This document shows, piece by piece, positions 43,962 to 53,471 of a stretch of 64,000 nucleotides of DNA. Numbering within the stretch: position 1 is the first letter of the stretch; each line of letters opens with the position of its first letter. Source of the DNA: Roseivirga seohaensis (GTDB taxonomy: Bacteria > Bacteroidota > Bacteroidia > Cytophagales > Cyclobacteriaceae); assembly GCF_001592945.1 (NCBI RefSeq), contig NZ_LRPB01000048.1, positions 1 to 64,000 of the forward strand, in the 5' to 3' direction. The translations under genes were made by a program, and so were the position numbers. The notes below the pieces were generated by a model. The model saw nothing but the letters and a program-made list of their open reading frames with translations. It was not told the DNA's origin and did not search any database.

Positions 43962-45608
43962 CTAATTGTTTACAGTGTTCTTAGTCACCGTTACCTTCCA
44001 GATTTTACTAGAAGCAGCGGATTTCCCTCTCCCAAAAGTACCTGGAGTATTCTCAAAAGCCTCAATACCTCCGTAAATAAAGCCCAAATCGAAGCCTTGT
44101 CCTTCTTGGAAAGTCTTATCTGCGTCAATCACTTCAGTCGCGTCACCATTCACCGTCATAAATGAAATAGGCTGACTGCTGTTAAAAATGAATTCCGTTT
44201 CGGCACCATAAAATGAACTACCTCCAAAAATATTCTGATCAATTACTTTTGGAGTGCTCTTACCAGTGCTCAAATCATAACGCACCTGAGTAAGGCTATT
44301 GGTAAAAGGAGAAAGTGTCTGTGGACCTTGGTAGGTACCATCACCAATTCCGCCCATTAAAAAAGTACTCACAGTACCTGACACAGCATCATAAAGTTCG
44401 AAATCTGCACAAGCGTACACGTTAAAGTTCTTCTGATTGTAGTCTGAATCAATCGTGTATTTAGCTGACAAACTGGGCGTTACGTAAATAGCGGTGTTCC
44501 ATGCACGCAAATAGCTTGTAGTATCCTTATTTACAATCACCACGCTGTCAGGCTGAAAAACGCCTCCATAAAAGGCTAAGCCTTCGGTCAGGTTTTTATT
44601 AGAGTCCATGTACAAGGCCGAAACAATTGGCCCATCTCTTCTTCTAAATTTAGAAGTAGCATCTGCAGCTGGCGTTCCAATTGTAGTTGGCACATCTGTA
44701 ATTGGTGCACTAACAGTAATATCTAAGGCCAAAGGGTTGCTTGCTGATACAGACATTGTAAAAGGATAAACAGCATCTACATATTGCTGACTGTTGGCCG
44801 TAAAGTTATGCCCCCCAGCCAAATAGAAAGTAGATCCTATTTTAAACAACTCACCTCCAGTGCTCACCAATTTCCCATCTGTGACCACCTGTTTTGTTTT
44901 ACCATTAATGACAATGGGGTCTATCGTTCCGCTTCTACCAAAGGCGACTAAACTTTGCCAATCAGCCAAAGTCAATGCATTCAAATCTCCCTTGATCACA
45001 TTAATCATAGACGGCACATTAATTTTAGCCACCTGGTCAAAGGTAATGTAGGCATTCCCACTGTCTGTCTGATCCAAAGGAGTACCATAACCACCTACTA
45101 CATACATATAATTTCCCTCTTGCATTACCAATGGATTAGTAGCTCTAAATACTGTTCCATTAGCTTTTAAAGCTGAAGCAATTTGAGGGATCAACGCGGT
45201 AATTGCAGCGGCATCGGTTGAACCACTGGCAGGTGTAAAACTGCTGATTTCACTCACCATTTCATTAAATGATAAGGCTGAAACTTCATCCTTTTCTACA
45301 TTATAAACGAAGATGTCGTCATTATACGAAAGCGGTAAAAAAGAAGTATTTGTGTAATTGGCATTCAAGTCATGTAGTCCACCATCGTCATTAATTCGAT
45401 TAGTTCTACCTGCAAAAAGTAACCAATCAGCTCCATTTACACCATGTGCATAAGATTGCAATGCTGGGGCATTTTGTTGTGTTACTTGTGTAACATTTAC
45501 AACGTACTCAGGAATTAGAACAGTAGCCTCTTCCTTTGTAGGTTTACAAGATAAAAAGCAGGTAGTCAACACAATAAGCATTGCGCTACCAAGGGTAAAT
45601 CGTTTCAT
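43962..45608 (-). CDS. Kelch-like beta-propeller lipoprotein of unknown function
   Basis: The 548-residue protein has a lipoprotein signal (SAMLIVLTTCFLSCKPTKE, Cys20 lipidated). The rest is beta-rich with GG turns (NYMYVVGGYGTPLDQ, STFYLAGGHNFTAN, VSTFLMGGIGDGTYQGP) typical of Kelch-type propellers, spanning most of the protein. I do not recognise a specific family. It likely faces the outside or periplasm. It is alone: its neighbours point toward or away from it. Confidence 0.68.
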   Translation of the reverse strand: MKRFTLGSAMLIVLTTCFLSCKPTKEEATVLIPEYVVNVTQVTQQNAPALQSYAHGVNGADWLLFAGRTNRINDDGGLHDLNANYTNTSFLPLSYNDDIFVYNVEKDEVSALSFNEMVSEISSFTPASGSTDAAAITALIPQIASALKANGTVFRATNPLVMQEGNYMYVVGGYGTPLDQTDSGNAYITFDQVAKINVPSMINVIKGDLNALTLADWQSLVAFGRSGTIDPIVINGKTKQVVTDGKLVSTGGELFKIGSTFYLAGGHNFTANSQQYVDAVYPFTMSVSASNPLALDITVSAPITDVPTTIGTPAADATSKFRRRDGPIVSALYMDSNKNLTEGLAFYGGVFQPDSVVIVNKDTTSYLRAWNTAIYVTPSLSAKYTIDSDYNQKNFNVYACADFELYDAVSGTVSTFLMGGIGDGTYQGPQTLSPFTNSLTQVRYDLSTGKSTPKVIDQNIFGGSSFYGAETEFIFNSSQPISFMTVNGDATEVIDADKTFQEGQGFDLGFIYGGIEAFENTPGTFGRGKSAASSKIWKVTVTKNTVNN

Positions 45609-45849
45609 AGTAATTTGGTTGAGTTGATAAAAAATTCTAAAAATAGAAACAAGTCAGTCGTCAAAGCTTTTATAAATGATGAATTAATTCAATCAATACA
45701 ATAGTTCAATAACTAGCCATTTCATGTTTCCAAATATAGTACATAACAAACCTTGCGATGTACCTCAAAAGAGGTATTCGGAAAATAAATATTTAGGCAA
45801 TTCTCCTAAACACACTTGCTATTCAATCATAAATAGTTAAATTGTTTTT

Positions 45850-46077
45850 ATGGAAATCTCTGACATATTAATTCCCGCAGTAATTTTGCTTGCTATAGTA
45901 TTATGGGCTTGGGCCTTGTTGGACTTGTCTAAATCAAGGTTTAAGTCGGGCAGAGCCAATTTAATATGGCTTTTGATTATTCTTTTCTCCCCAGTGATGG
46001 GTTCAATTCTTTATTTTCAATTAAAGAAGGGCTATACTGAAAGGCGTCCAAGACAATTTCAACCGAAATTTAATTAG
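45850..46077 (+). CDS. Small PLDc_N domain membrane protein
   Basis: The 75-residue protein has two membrane segments (about 7-25 and 40-58) and matches the PLDc_N family: LLDLSKSRFKSGRANLIWLL and FSPVMGSILYFQLKKGYTE. In longer relatives this domain precedes phospholipase D nucleases, but stand-alone copies like this one carry no catalytic part. Its role is unknown. The preceding 241-bp gap has only one small palindrome (TACCTC-AAAA-GAGGTA, 45761-45776). Confidence 0.8.
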   Translation: MEISDILIPAVILLAIVLWAWALLDLSKSRFKSGRANLIWLLIILFSPVMGSILYFQLKKGYTERRPRQFQPKFN

Positions 46078-46161
46078 GTATATTTTACACCATACATAGT
46101 GCACAAAATTGCTTTGAGCAGATTATTTAGTTAACTATCGGTACTAAATAATTTAACAACT

Positions 46162-48999
46162 ATGTTGAAAAAAATAACCCTAGTAGCTGTATTACTCTTA
46201 TCAGCCTTTGCTTGTACCCAAAAAAGCGAAGTTCCGAAAGTCGATTTTAAAGTCGATTATGAAAAATTCACCCTCAACAATGGCCTTCAGGTCATTCTTC
46301 ATGTAGATAAATCCGACCCTGTTGTAGCGGTGGCCCTTACTGCCCATGTGGGTTCTGCAAGAGAAGTGGAAGGAAGAACTGGATTTGCCCACCTTTTCGA
46401 ACACTTATTATTCTTAGAGTCTGAAAACCTAGGTAAAGGTGGACTTGATAAAATGAGTGCACGAATTGGGGGCTCAGGCGCAAACGGTTCTACCAGTCGA
46501 GACCGTACTAATTATTATCAAACCGTACCCAACGATGCGCTTGAAAAAATGATTTGGGCTGAGGCTGATAAACTCGGTTGGTTTATTAACACCGTAACCG
46601 AACCCGTATTGGCCAAAGAAAAAGAAGTAGTTAAAAACGAAAAACGACAAGGAGTTGACAATCAGCCTTATGGTCATACTTCATACGTAATCGATAAAAA
46701 CCTTTACCCAGAAGACCATCCTTATAACTGGCAGGTTATCGGTTCGTTAGAAGATTTACAAAATGCTACGCTTCAAGATGTAAAAGATTTTTTCAACCGT
46801 TGGTACGTACCAAATAATGTAACGCTCACCATTGCAGGTGATTTTGACCCTGAACAAGCCAAAGCTTGGGTGAAAAAGTATTTTGATGAAATCCCTACGG
46901 GTGAACCAGTTAAACCGCTCTCTCCTCGTCCGGGAAAAGTAGCGGTAACCAAAAGGCTATATCACGAAGATAATTTTGCCCGTGTGCCTGCACTTACTTT
47001 AACCTGGCCTACCGTAGAGCAATACAGTGCTGATGCCTACGCACTGGATGTATTAAGCAATTATCTTTCTAATGGTAAATCAGCTCCGTTAAACCAAGTT
47101 TTGGTGGAAAACAAGAAACTAACTTCTGGTGTAGGCATGTATAACCAAGCCTCTGAATTAGCGGGTCAGTTACAACTTTCTGTAAGGGCTTTTGCCGATA
47201 CGGATTTGGACGAAGTGTTAACAGCGATTGAAGAAGGATTCGCCAAGTTTGAAAAAGAGGGCATTCCACAAAAGGATTTAGAAAGAATTAAAGCAGGACA
47301 GGAAACAGGCTTTTATAACAGCCTTTCTAGTGTTTTAGGCAAGGGATTCCAATTGGCACAATACAACATTTTCGCCAACGACCCGGGCTTTATTAGCAAA
47401 GACATTGAGAATATTCTTGCTGTAACTACTGAAGATGTAATGAATGCCTACAATAAATACATCAAAGGCAAAAATTATATCGCGACCAGTTTTGTACCAA
47501 AAGGGCAAAAAGATTTAGCTCTAGAAAATTCTGAAATGGCCGAAGTGGTAGAAGAAAAAATCGTTGAAGGTGCCGAAGATGATTTCAACCCTAAAATTGC
47601 AGCTACCTACGAAAAAACGCCTTCTACATTTGATCGTTCTAAAGAGCCTCCAAGTGGTAATGCTCCAGAAGTAAAAACTCCTGAAGTATGGCAAGAATCA
47701 CTTGAAAACGGACTTAAGGTGTATGGAATTGAAAGTAAGGAAGTTCCGCTAGTTCAACTCAATTTGGTGATTGATGGTGGCCAATTATTGGACGACCCGA
47801 ACAAAGGCGGAGTAGCTAACCTTACCGCACAAATGATGACTAAAGGCACTGCATCTAAAACAACAGGCCAGCTAGAAGAAGCCATCGAGCAACTTGGTGC
47901 TTCCATCAGAGTATCGGCATCAACAGAGAGCATCAATATCTCGGTAAATACTTTAAAACGTAACTACAACGCGGTAATTGACTTGATGGAAGAGATTTTG
48001 TTGGAACCAAGATGGGACGCCAGCGAATTTGAATTAGCCAAACAAGCCGTTATTTCCAGAATCAGACAACAAGAAGCCAGCCCAAATTCTGTAGCCCAAA
48101 ACGCTTATAATCGCTTGATTTATGGCGAAGGGAACATCAGAGCTCAGAATATTTTGGGTACTGTAGAGTCGGTGAATGAAATCACTATGGAAGATTTGAA
48201 GAAATACTACGATAGTTACATCTCTCCTTCCGTGGCCAAATTGCATGTTGTAGGCGATATTAATACAGTTGGTGTAATGACTTCTTTACGTGACTTGAAT
48301 TCTAAGTGGGAAGCTAAAGCGGTGCAAATTCCAACTTACGATCCACCGGCAAGACCCACTGAAGCCACTGTTTACTTCTTTGATATTCCAGACGCAAAAC
48401 AGTCTGTATTAAACTTTGGTTACCCAGCTTTAGCCGTTACAGACGAAGATTACTACCCTGCTACGGTAATGAATTATATTCTTGGTGGTGGCGGTTTTGC
48501 CTCTAGGTTAACCCAAGAGTTAAGAGAAGACAAAGGCTATACTTATGGCATTCGATCTGGTTTTTCAGGCAGTAAAACCCGAGGCGCTTTCACCATCTCT
48601 AGTGGAGTAAGAACCAATGTAAGTTATGAATCATCTCAATTAGTGAAAGACATACTGACCAACTACGGGAAGACTTACACGGAAAAAGACCTTGAAACTA
48701 CCAAAAGCTTTATGATTAAAAGTGGAGCAAGGGCTTTTGAAACTGCGGGTGCTAAACTAAATATGCTCGAAAACATGAGTGAGTACGGCTGGAGTGCTGA
48801 CTATGTAAAAGAGAGACAACAAATTGTAAAAGATATGACCGTAGAGGAAATTCAGCGTTTGGCTAAAGAATACCTCGATCCAGAAAAAATGATTTGGTTA
48901 GTAGTAGGCGATGCTAAAACCCAGTTGAAAAAAATGGAGCAATTAGGCTTTGGCCAACCTGTTTTGATTAACAAAACTTCTGGTCCAGAGAATAGATAA
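46162..48999 (+). CDS. Two-domain M16 family metallopeptidase, lipoprotein
   Basis: The 945-residue lipoprotein (LVAVLLLSAFACTQK, Cys18 lipidated) contains two M16 halves. The N-terminal half has the active inverted zinc motif HLFEH (His77, Glu80, His81) and the downstream Glu helix EKEVVKNEKRQGVDNQPY. The C-terminal half (from about 510) repeats the fold (QESLENGLKVYGIESKEVPL, LREDKGYTYGIRSGFSGSKT) without HxxEH, as in pitrilysin-like pairs where the second half only shapes the chamber. It should degrade short peptides in the envelope. A clear terminator follows. Confidence 0.93.
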   Translation: MLKKITLVAVLLLSAFACTQKSEVPKVDFKVDYEKFTLNNGLQVILHVDKSDPVVAVALTAHVGSAREVEGRTGFAHLFEHLLFLESENLGKGGLDKMSARIGGSGANGSTSRDRTNYYQTVPNDALEKMIWAEADKLGWFINTVTEPVLAKEKEVVKNEKRQGVDNQPYGHTSYVIDKNLYPEDHPYNWQVIGSLEDLQNATLQDVKDFFNRWYVPNNVTLTIAGDFDPEQAKAWVKKYFDEIPTGEPVKPLSPRPGKVAVTKRLYHEDNFARVPALTLTWPTVEQYSADAYALDVLSNYLSNGKSAPLNQVLVENKKLTSGVGMYNQASELAGQLQLSVRAFADTDLDEVLTAIEEGFAKFEKEGIPQKDLERIKAGQETGFYNSLSSVLGKGFQLAQYNIFANDPGFISKDIENILAVTTEDVMNAYNKYIKGKNYIATSFVPKGQKDLALENSEMAEVVEEKIVEGAEDDFNPKIAATYEKTPSTFDRSKEPPSGNAPEVKTPEVWQESLENGLKVYGIESKEVPLVQLNLVIDGGQLLDDPNKGGVANLTAQMMTKGTASKTTGQLEEAIEQLGASIRVSASTESINISVNTLKRNYNAVIDLMEEILLEPRWDASEFELAKQAVISRIRQQEASPNSVAQNAYNRLIYGEGNIRAQNILGTVESVNEITMEDLKKYYDSYISPSVAKLHVVGDINTVGVMTSLRDLNSKWEAKAVQIPTYDPPARPTEATVYFFDIPDAKQSVLNFGYPALAVTDEDYYPATVMNYILGGGGFASRLTQELREDKGYTYGIRSGFSGSKTRGAFTISSGVRTNVSYESSQLVKDILTNYGKTYTEKDLETTKSFMIKSGARAFETAGAKLNMLENMSEYGWSADYVKERQQIVKDMTVEEIQRLAKEYLDPEKMIWLVVGDAKTQLKKMEQLGFGQPVLINKTSGPENR

Positions 49000-49018
49000 A
49001 CCGAGGTTTAATCTCACT

Positions 49019-49055
49019 AAAAAGCCCTGTATTCGTAAGAAAACAGGGCTTTTTT
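49019..49055 (+). terminator. Terminator after the M16 gene
   Basis: AAAAAGCCCTGT (49019-49030) and ACAGGGCTTTTT (49043-49054) pair over 12 bp around a 12-nt loop, with the stem itself carrying the T-run. It may work on both strands, because the next gene (49068) converges from the right. Confidence 0.88.
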
Positions 49056-49067
49056 ATGCGTACACAA

Positions 49068-49631
49068 TCAGTTTTTTGTCCAAATTCTTATTAATCCATA
49101 TTTAGCATCAGCCCCATAAATAGAGAGTGGAGCATGTTTGTCAATACTAATATGATCGATGTTTCTAGGCTTCAAAACAGAAATTGATTGTTTTGCCTCT
49201 TTAATACTCAATTGTTTGTCATTTACCATAAAAGCAGGAGGTTCAAAGGTATTGGAAAGCATTTCTATAACCTTCCGCAATTCCTTTTTCTTGTCCTTCA
49301 ACTTTAAGGGTGAAGCTTTATGAATCAAGACAATCAATAAATTGGGTCTAAAAACAGTTATTGAAATTGAATCAGAAAAGAGATACTCTATGGAGAGAAA
49401 TCTATCGTAACGATTGTATTTAATGAGTTTAGATTCGATTCCAATACAATCATAAAGAACACCATCAACAACATATAGTTTTTCCTTCTCTCCAAACTTC
49501 ATCCCTGGCTGACTCATCTTAATATACTGATTAAGATACTCTACGGTAAGTGATTGCCCGAGTAACCATTTAGATTGAAAAACGACTAAAAGGAAAAGTA
49601 GAATTATTGTACGCATAGATTTTCGTATCAA
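49068..49631 (-). CDS. Secreted protein with TonB-plug-like C-terminus
   Basis: I do not recognise this 187-residue protein as a named family. A signal peptide fits (MRTIILLFLLVVFQSKWLLG, starting from the second Met). The C-terminus HAPLSIYGADAKYGLIRIWT has the pattern of the TonB-dependent receptor plug, usually seen as AAIYGSRGANGVILITTK, and YVVDGVLYD upstream recalls its beginning, but no barrel follows. It overlaps the TPR-propeller gene by ATGA, so the two are translated together. The first Met (49631) is kept because of that overlap. Confidence 0.65.
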   Translation of the reverse strand: MIRKSMRTIILLFLLVVFQSKWLLGQSLTVEYLNQYIKMSQPGMKFGEKEKLYVVDGVLYDCIGIESKLIKYNRYDRFLSIEYLFSDSISITVFRPNLLIVLIHKASPLKLKDKKKELRKVIEMLSNTFEPPAFMVNDKQLSIKEAKQSISVLKPRNIDHISIDKHAPLSIYGADAKYGLIRIWTKN

Positions 49632-50893
49632 TTCAACTTAATCCTTCTAATTTCAATGGGCTTTACTTTGCTTAAATCAAGTTCCCTGTCTTCATTGTAA
49701 GCAATCCATGGACTGTTGGCTAAATAATAGAAATAACCATCTTTTACTTGTCCCAAAGTGGGTTCGCCTAATGAGGGTCCTCCTTGATTAATCACTCTTC
49801 CGAACAAAATGTACTGGCCAGTTTCATCTAAAAAATATTGCATTACCCTATATGGTTTCACCCCATTGTGGATGGCGATTAAACTGTTCTCATAGTAATA
49901 CAATCCGTCAATTCCTTTCAACAAAATTTCTTCTGGAGCGAAGACTTTTACTACATCATCCGTTTCGGTATCAATGCGATGAATTCCTGTAATATAATCT
50001 GCCAAATAGAGATACTTTTCGTCTTCATTTAAAACCAAACCTTGTAGGTTGAAAAAGCCATTCGATAAGTCGAATTGCTTTCTAATAAAAGCACCAGTAA
50101 AATCGGTTGTATCTGTATTGTCTCTGCCTAAAGTAGGTTCTAGTGAATTAGAAAGCCAAATTCTGGATTCTTTGTCAATTGCCAAATCACCGATGATTGT
50201 GCCTTCATCATATTCTAAACCTTGAATTACCTCGCCCGAAGTTGGATCTATTTGCATAATCAAACTTTTACCTTTATCGGCTGGGTTGTAATCGAGCATT
50301 TCGGGTAAGGCTGCGGTGGCTGCCCAAAGCAATCCATTAGCCGAATCAATGTGCATTCCCAACACGGCATATTCCGTTTTCACTAAATCAATTTTATTAC
50401 CATCGGGATCCACCCGAATGATTTTCTTTTCGCGAATACTTCCTAATAGAATATCGCCATTATCCATAACTACAAAGCTTTCAGGATGAATTTCACCAGC
50501 ATCTATAATTCTAAAAACCTCATCATGCTCCTCTACTCTATTCAATTTTGCTTGAAGGGCAATTAATTCTTCATAGCCTTTATTTCTTCTTATGTTGTCA
50601 AAATCTTCATTTTGTTGAAAATCATAAGTAGCGTCCATCAATAGCAATTGATTGAGCTTTTGAATACTTCTGATTTTCCTTCCATTCAAAGCATAAGCAC
50701 CCGCCAGATTATAAACCACCATTGGGTTGTTAGGTCTAATTTCATCAATCGTTTCCATGGCCTCTAAATACAGTTTGTAATCTTTGGCCTCATAGGCGGC
50801 ACGGCCTTCTTGAAAATATTCGTTCAAGGTTTTTTGGCTAAAAACGGAAGTAGAAATAAAAAAGAATAAGAGTGTTAAGTACGATTTGTTCAT
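49628..50893 (-). CDS. Secreted TPR-beta-propeller protein
   Basis: The start at 50893 (MNKSYLTLLFFFISTSVFSQ, a clean signal peptide) is preferred; an in-frame ATG at 50908 lies directly in the T-run of the preceding terminator. The mature protein has TPR-like helices at about 25-120 and then a beta-propeller of SMP-30/NHL type (ASDEFRI-like blades; DPDGNKIDLVKTEYAVLGMH and LVLNEDEKYLYLADYITGIH). It likely binds a ligand or protein in the periplasm. Overlap with the plug-like gene suggests joint function. Confidence 0.75.
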   Translation of the reverse strand: MNKSYLTLLFFFISTSVFSQKTLNEYFQEGRAAYEAKDYKLYLEAMETIDEIRPNNPMVVYNLAGAYALNGRKIRSIQKLNQLLLMDATYDFQQNEDFDNIRRNKGYEELIALQAKLNRVEEHDEVFRIIDAGEIHPESFVVMDNGDILLGSIREKKIIRVDPDGNKIDLVKTEYAVLGMHIDSANGLLWAATAALPEMLDYNPADKGKSLIMQIDPTSGEVIQGLEYDEGTIIGDLAIDKESRIWLSNSLEPTLGRDNTDTTDFTGAFIRKQFDLSNGFFNLQGLVLNEDEKYLYLADYITGIHRIDTETDDVVKVFAPEEILLKGIDGLYYYENSLIAIHNGVKPYRVMQYFLDETGQYILFGRVINQGGPSLGEPTLGQVKDGYFYYLANSPWIAYNEDRELDLSKVKPIEIRRIKLN

Positions 50894-50909
50894 AATCGGA
50901 ATGACCATA

Positions 50910-50941
50910 AAAAAAGGAATTCCAGTGTTTAGCTGGAATTC
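50910..50941 (-). terminator. Terminator after the CoA transferase gene
   Basis: On the minus strand GAATTCCAG and CTGGAATTC (nine pairs, 7-nt loop) are followed by CCTTTTTTT. It ends 17 bases before the likely start of the next gene, separating the two transcription units unless read-through is regulated. Confidence 0.85.
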
Positions 50942-51035
50942 AAGGTAGTTAATGTGAAGCTATTTTCTCCTCAAAATGTCTTGTTCAAATAACACTTAGA
51001 AAAAAAATTACCCTTACTCTACATTGTGCACGTAT

Positions 51036-52310
51036 CTAAAAATGTACAAATCGGGTAAAAGCTTCACGCTCCAAACGTTCTCTATGATCTGGGTGCGCGA
51101 TATCAATTAGTGCCTTGGCCCTTTGTCTTAATGATTTACCATATAGGTTAGCCACACCATATTCGGTAACAATATAATGTACGTGGGCTCTTGTAGTAAC
51201 CACACCCGCTCCTGGTTTTAGAAAAGAAGCAATTTTACTTTCTCCTTTATTGGTTACAGACGATAATGCGATAATTGGCTTTCCTCCCTCTGAAAGCGAG
51301 GCTCCACGAATAAAATCCATTTGCCCACCTACACCAGAATAAATTTTAGTACCAATACTATCGGCACAAACCTGCCCCGTGAGGTCCACTTCTATTGCAC
51401 TATTGATACTAATTACTTTGGGGTTTTGCCTGATTACACGGGTGTCGTTTACGTATTCAATATCTAGCATTCTGATGGAAGGGTTATCGTCTACGAAATC
51501 ATATAGTTTTTTAGAACCCACCATAAAACCAGAAACCAATGCATAAGGATGTTTCTTCTTGTACTTATTATTGATTACGCCACTCTCCATTAAAGGAACA
51601 ACCCCATCGGAAAACATTTCGGTATGCACTCCCAAATCTTTATGGTTTCCTAGCGAAGCCAAAACAGCATCGGGTATTGACCCTATTCCCATTTGTAATG
51701 TAGAACCGTCCTCAATCATTTCTGCGATATAACCACCAATTTTCACCTCAGCATCTGTTAATTGGTGTTTTTTAGCTTCATAAATTGGTTCTTCACTCCA
51801 AACCATCGCATCAAAGTTTCTGATATGAACCATCCCATCACCATGGGTTCGAGGCATATTAGGATTCACTTGAGCGATTATCGTTTTAGCACTTTCAGCT
51901 GCAGCCAAACTTGCGTCTACGGAAACTCCCATAGAAGTAAAACCGTGGGCATCGGGTGGTGAAACTTGAATTAAGGCCACATCAATAGGAAGCACACCTC
52001 TTCTGAACATAATGGGTACTTCGCTTAAAAAGCAGGGAATAAAGTCAGCATCCCCTTCATGTATGGCATTTCTGCAATTTCCTGCAACAAATAATGAGTT
52101 GGTATGAAAACTACCAGCAAACTCCTTTTTAGCATACGGAGCTTCGCCCTCTGTATGTAAATGAAATATTTCGACATTGCGCAATTCATGCGAACGCTTG
52201 GTCATGGCTAGAACCAAAGCTTGAGGTGTAGCTGCTGCGGTGTGAATAAACACCCTATCACCTGATTTTATCAATTCAACTGCCTTTTCGGCTGTGGTAT
52301 ATTCCATCAT
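51036..52310 (-). CDS. Acetyl-CoA hydrolase/transferase (4-hydroxybutyrate CoA-transferase-like)
   Basis: The 424-residue protein belongs to the class of CoA transferases with two alpha/beta domains. It shows VQVSPPDAHGFTSMG-like, GDGMVHIRNFDAMVWSEEP, GIGSIPDAVLASLGNHKDLG, the active-site region INSAIEVDLTGQVCADSIG, GGQMDFIRGASLSEGGK, and VTEYGVANLYGKSLRQRA. It moves CoA between acetyl-CoA and another acyl acid, or hydrolyses acetyl-CoA. The minus-strand TACCTTTG at 52336-52329 is an exact -7 promoter box 18 bp before the start, so a short leader is likely; the -33 box is not clear. Confidence 0.9.
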   Translation of the reverse strand: MMEYTTAEKAVELIKSGDRVFIHTAAATPQALVLAMTKRSHELRNVEIFHLHTEGEAPYAKKEFAGSFHTNSLFVAGNCRNAIHEGDADFIPCFLSEVPIMFRRGVLPIDVALIQVSPPDAHGFTSMGVSVDASLAAAESAKTIIAQVNPNMPRTHGDGMVHIRNFDAMVWSEEPIYEAKKHQLTDAEVKIGGYIAEMIEDGSTLQMGIGSIPDAVLASLGNHKDLGVHTEMFSDGVVPLMESGVINNKYKKKHPYALVSGFMVGSKKLYDFVDDNPSIRMLDIEYVNDTRVIRQNPKVISINSAIEVDLTGQVCADSIGTKIYSGVGGQMDFIRGASLSEGGKPIIALSSVTNKGESKIASFLKPGAGVVTTRAHVHYIVTEYGVANLYGKSLRQRAKALIDIAHPDHRERLEREAFTRFVHF

Positions 52311-52425
52311 ATTTCCTTTTTCTTAAACCAAAGGTAAAGGCAATACAATGCATCAGGACTGATGACGCTTAGATAAAAAGATGACTTATATCAGTTAAGG
52401 TTACTGACTTAAATTGCGCAAGAAA

Positions 52426-53346
52426 CTAGTCTAATATTTCGCTTACATGAATTCTGTAATTGATTGAAAAAGTATCCCAATCCCACTGCCTCAAACCGTG
52501 ATGATAGCCTAAACTTATGGCTCCGCCATTCAGTTGCCTAGTCAAATTAAAGCGAAGAAAAGAAGGGTTATCGCGGTGCTTTTGGTAACCTTGATAGTTT
52601 GACCAATCTGTATCTATTTGCCACTTTGAATGATGATACTCTAAACCCAAGCCATATAAAGGAGCGTCATTTTGTCTTTCAGTAGAACCATTGATTAAAC
52701 GGTTAACATTGGTTTGAAAAGTATAAAAGCCCAACATCATTTTACCTAAAAAGCGAGATTCATCATTTCTGAAAAATGACTTGCTGAATGTGCCTTCCCA
52801 ATAAAACATTCCAGCATCGGTATATCGGGCATTGGCCAAGTTTCCGCCTGTGGTAGTTTTTGAATGGGCACGCATAGCAAAATTAAATGGCCCCAGTTTG
52901 TCTTCATCAAATATTTTGTAAATAATTCCAAAGGCAATATCTCCCGTAGTTTTTCCTTTTCCTGAAATACCAGTCATTCTGCGCTCATCTCGTGTTGAGG
53001 CTTCTACATTCCAGTTTTCGATTGGAATACTATTTACATAGAATAAGGCTCGATCTTTTTTAATGGGGAAATTGAACTGCAAAAAGGCGTTATCGGTAAT
53101 GTCTCCATTCCCTACATGGTGTTCGTAGCGAATATCAAATGAAATATAATTGTCAATAATCACGTTTCCCAAAACAGGCATTCGGAGGGCATTGGGCCCC
53201 ATATAACCGGGCGAAATAGAAATATAATCGAGTCGGTCTGGGCCTGCGGCATTAGGATAATTATGTAGTCGATCCCACCAATCCATATCTTGAGCTTGAA
53301 CTTGCCCCATCAATATCAAGGCAAAAAAAGTCGTTAGAAATTTCAT
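52426..53346 (-). CDS. Outer-membrane beta-barrel candidate of unknown function
   Basis: About 306 residues with a signal peptide from the second Met (MKFLTTFFALILMGQVQA, cleaved before QDMDWWD). The mature part is a run of alternating hydrophobic/polar strands with aromatic ends (YISFDIRYEHHVGNG, APLYGLGLEYHHSKWQIDTD, ISLGYHHGLRQWDWDTFSIN), the pattern of a membrane beta-barrel. The last residues are YRIHVSEILD, so no strong C-terminal Phe/Trp signal is present. I do not know its ligand or family. Confidence 0.6.
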   Translation of the reverse strand: MKFLTTFFALILMGQVQAQDMDWWDRLHNYPNAAGPDRLDYISISPGYMGPNALRMPVLGNVIIDNYISFDIRYEHHVGNGDITDNAFLQFNFPIKKDRALFYVNSIPIENWNVEASTRDERRMTGISGKGKTTGDIAFGIIYKIFDEDKLGPFNFAMRAHSKTTTGGNLANARYTDAGMFYWEGTFSKSFFRNDESRFLGKMMLGFYTFQTNVNRLINGSTERQNDAPLYGLGLEYHHSKWQIDTDWSNYQGYQKHRDNPSFLRFNLTRQLNGGAISLGYHHGLRQWDWDTFSINYRIHVSEILD

Positions 53347-53425
53347 CGTTCGAAATAACAAAATTTTCTACTAATCCAGGAAATCATTTATTTCATGTGA
53401 GATCAATTAGGCGTATTTATCAACA

Positions 53426-53455
53426 TACAACAACCGAGAATTCTCAGCTGTTGTA
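53426..53455 (-). terminator. Near-perfect dyad after hisB, possible operon terminator
   Basis: The 30-bp sequence centred on GAGAATTCTC is inverted with only two mismatched pairs, and lies 17 bases after the hisB stop. There is no good T-run after it, so it may be a weak terminator, an mRNA-stabilising 3' hairpin or a protein-binding site. Confidence 0.4.
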
Positions 53456-53471
53456 ATTAATTGTCGCAAAT

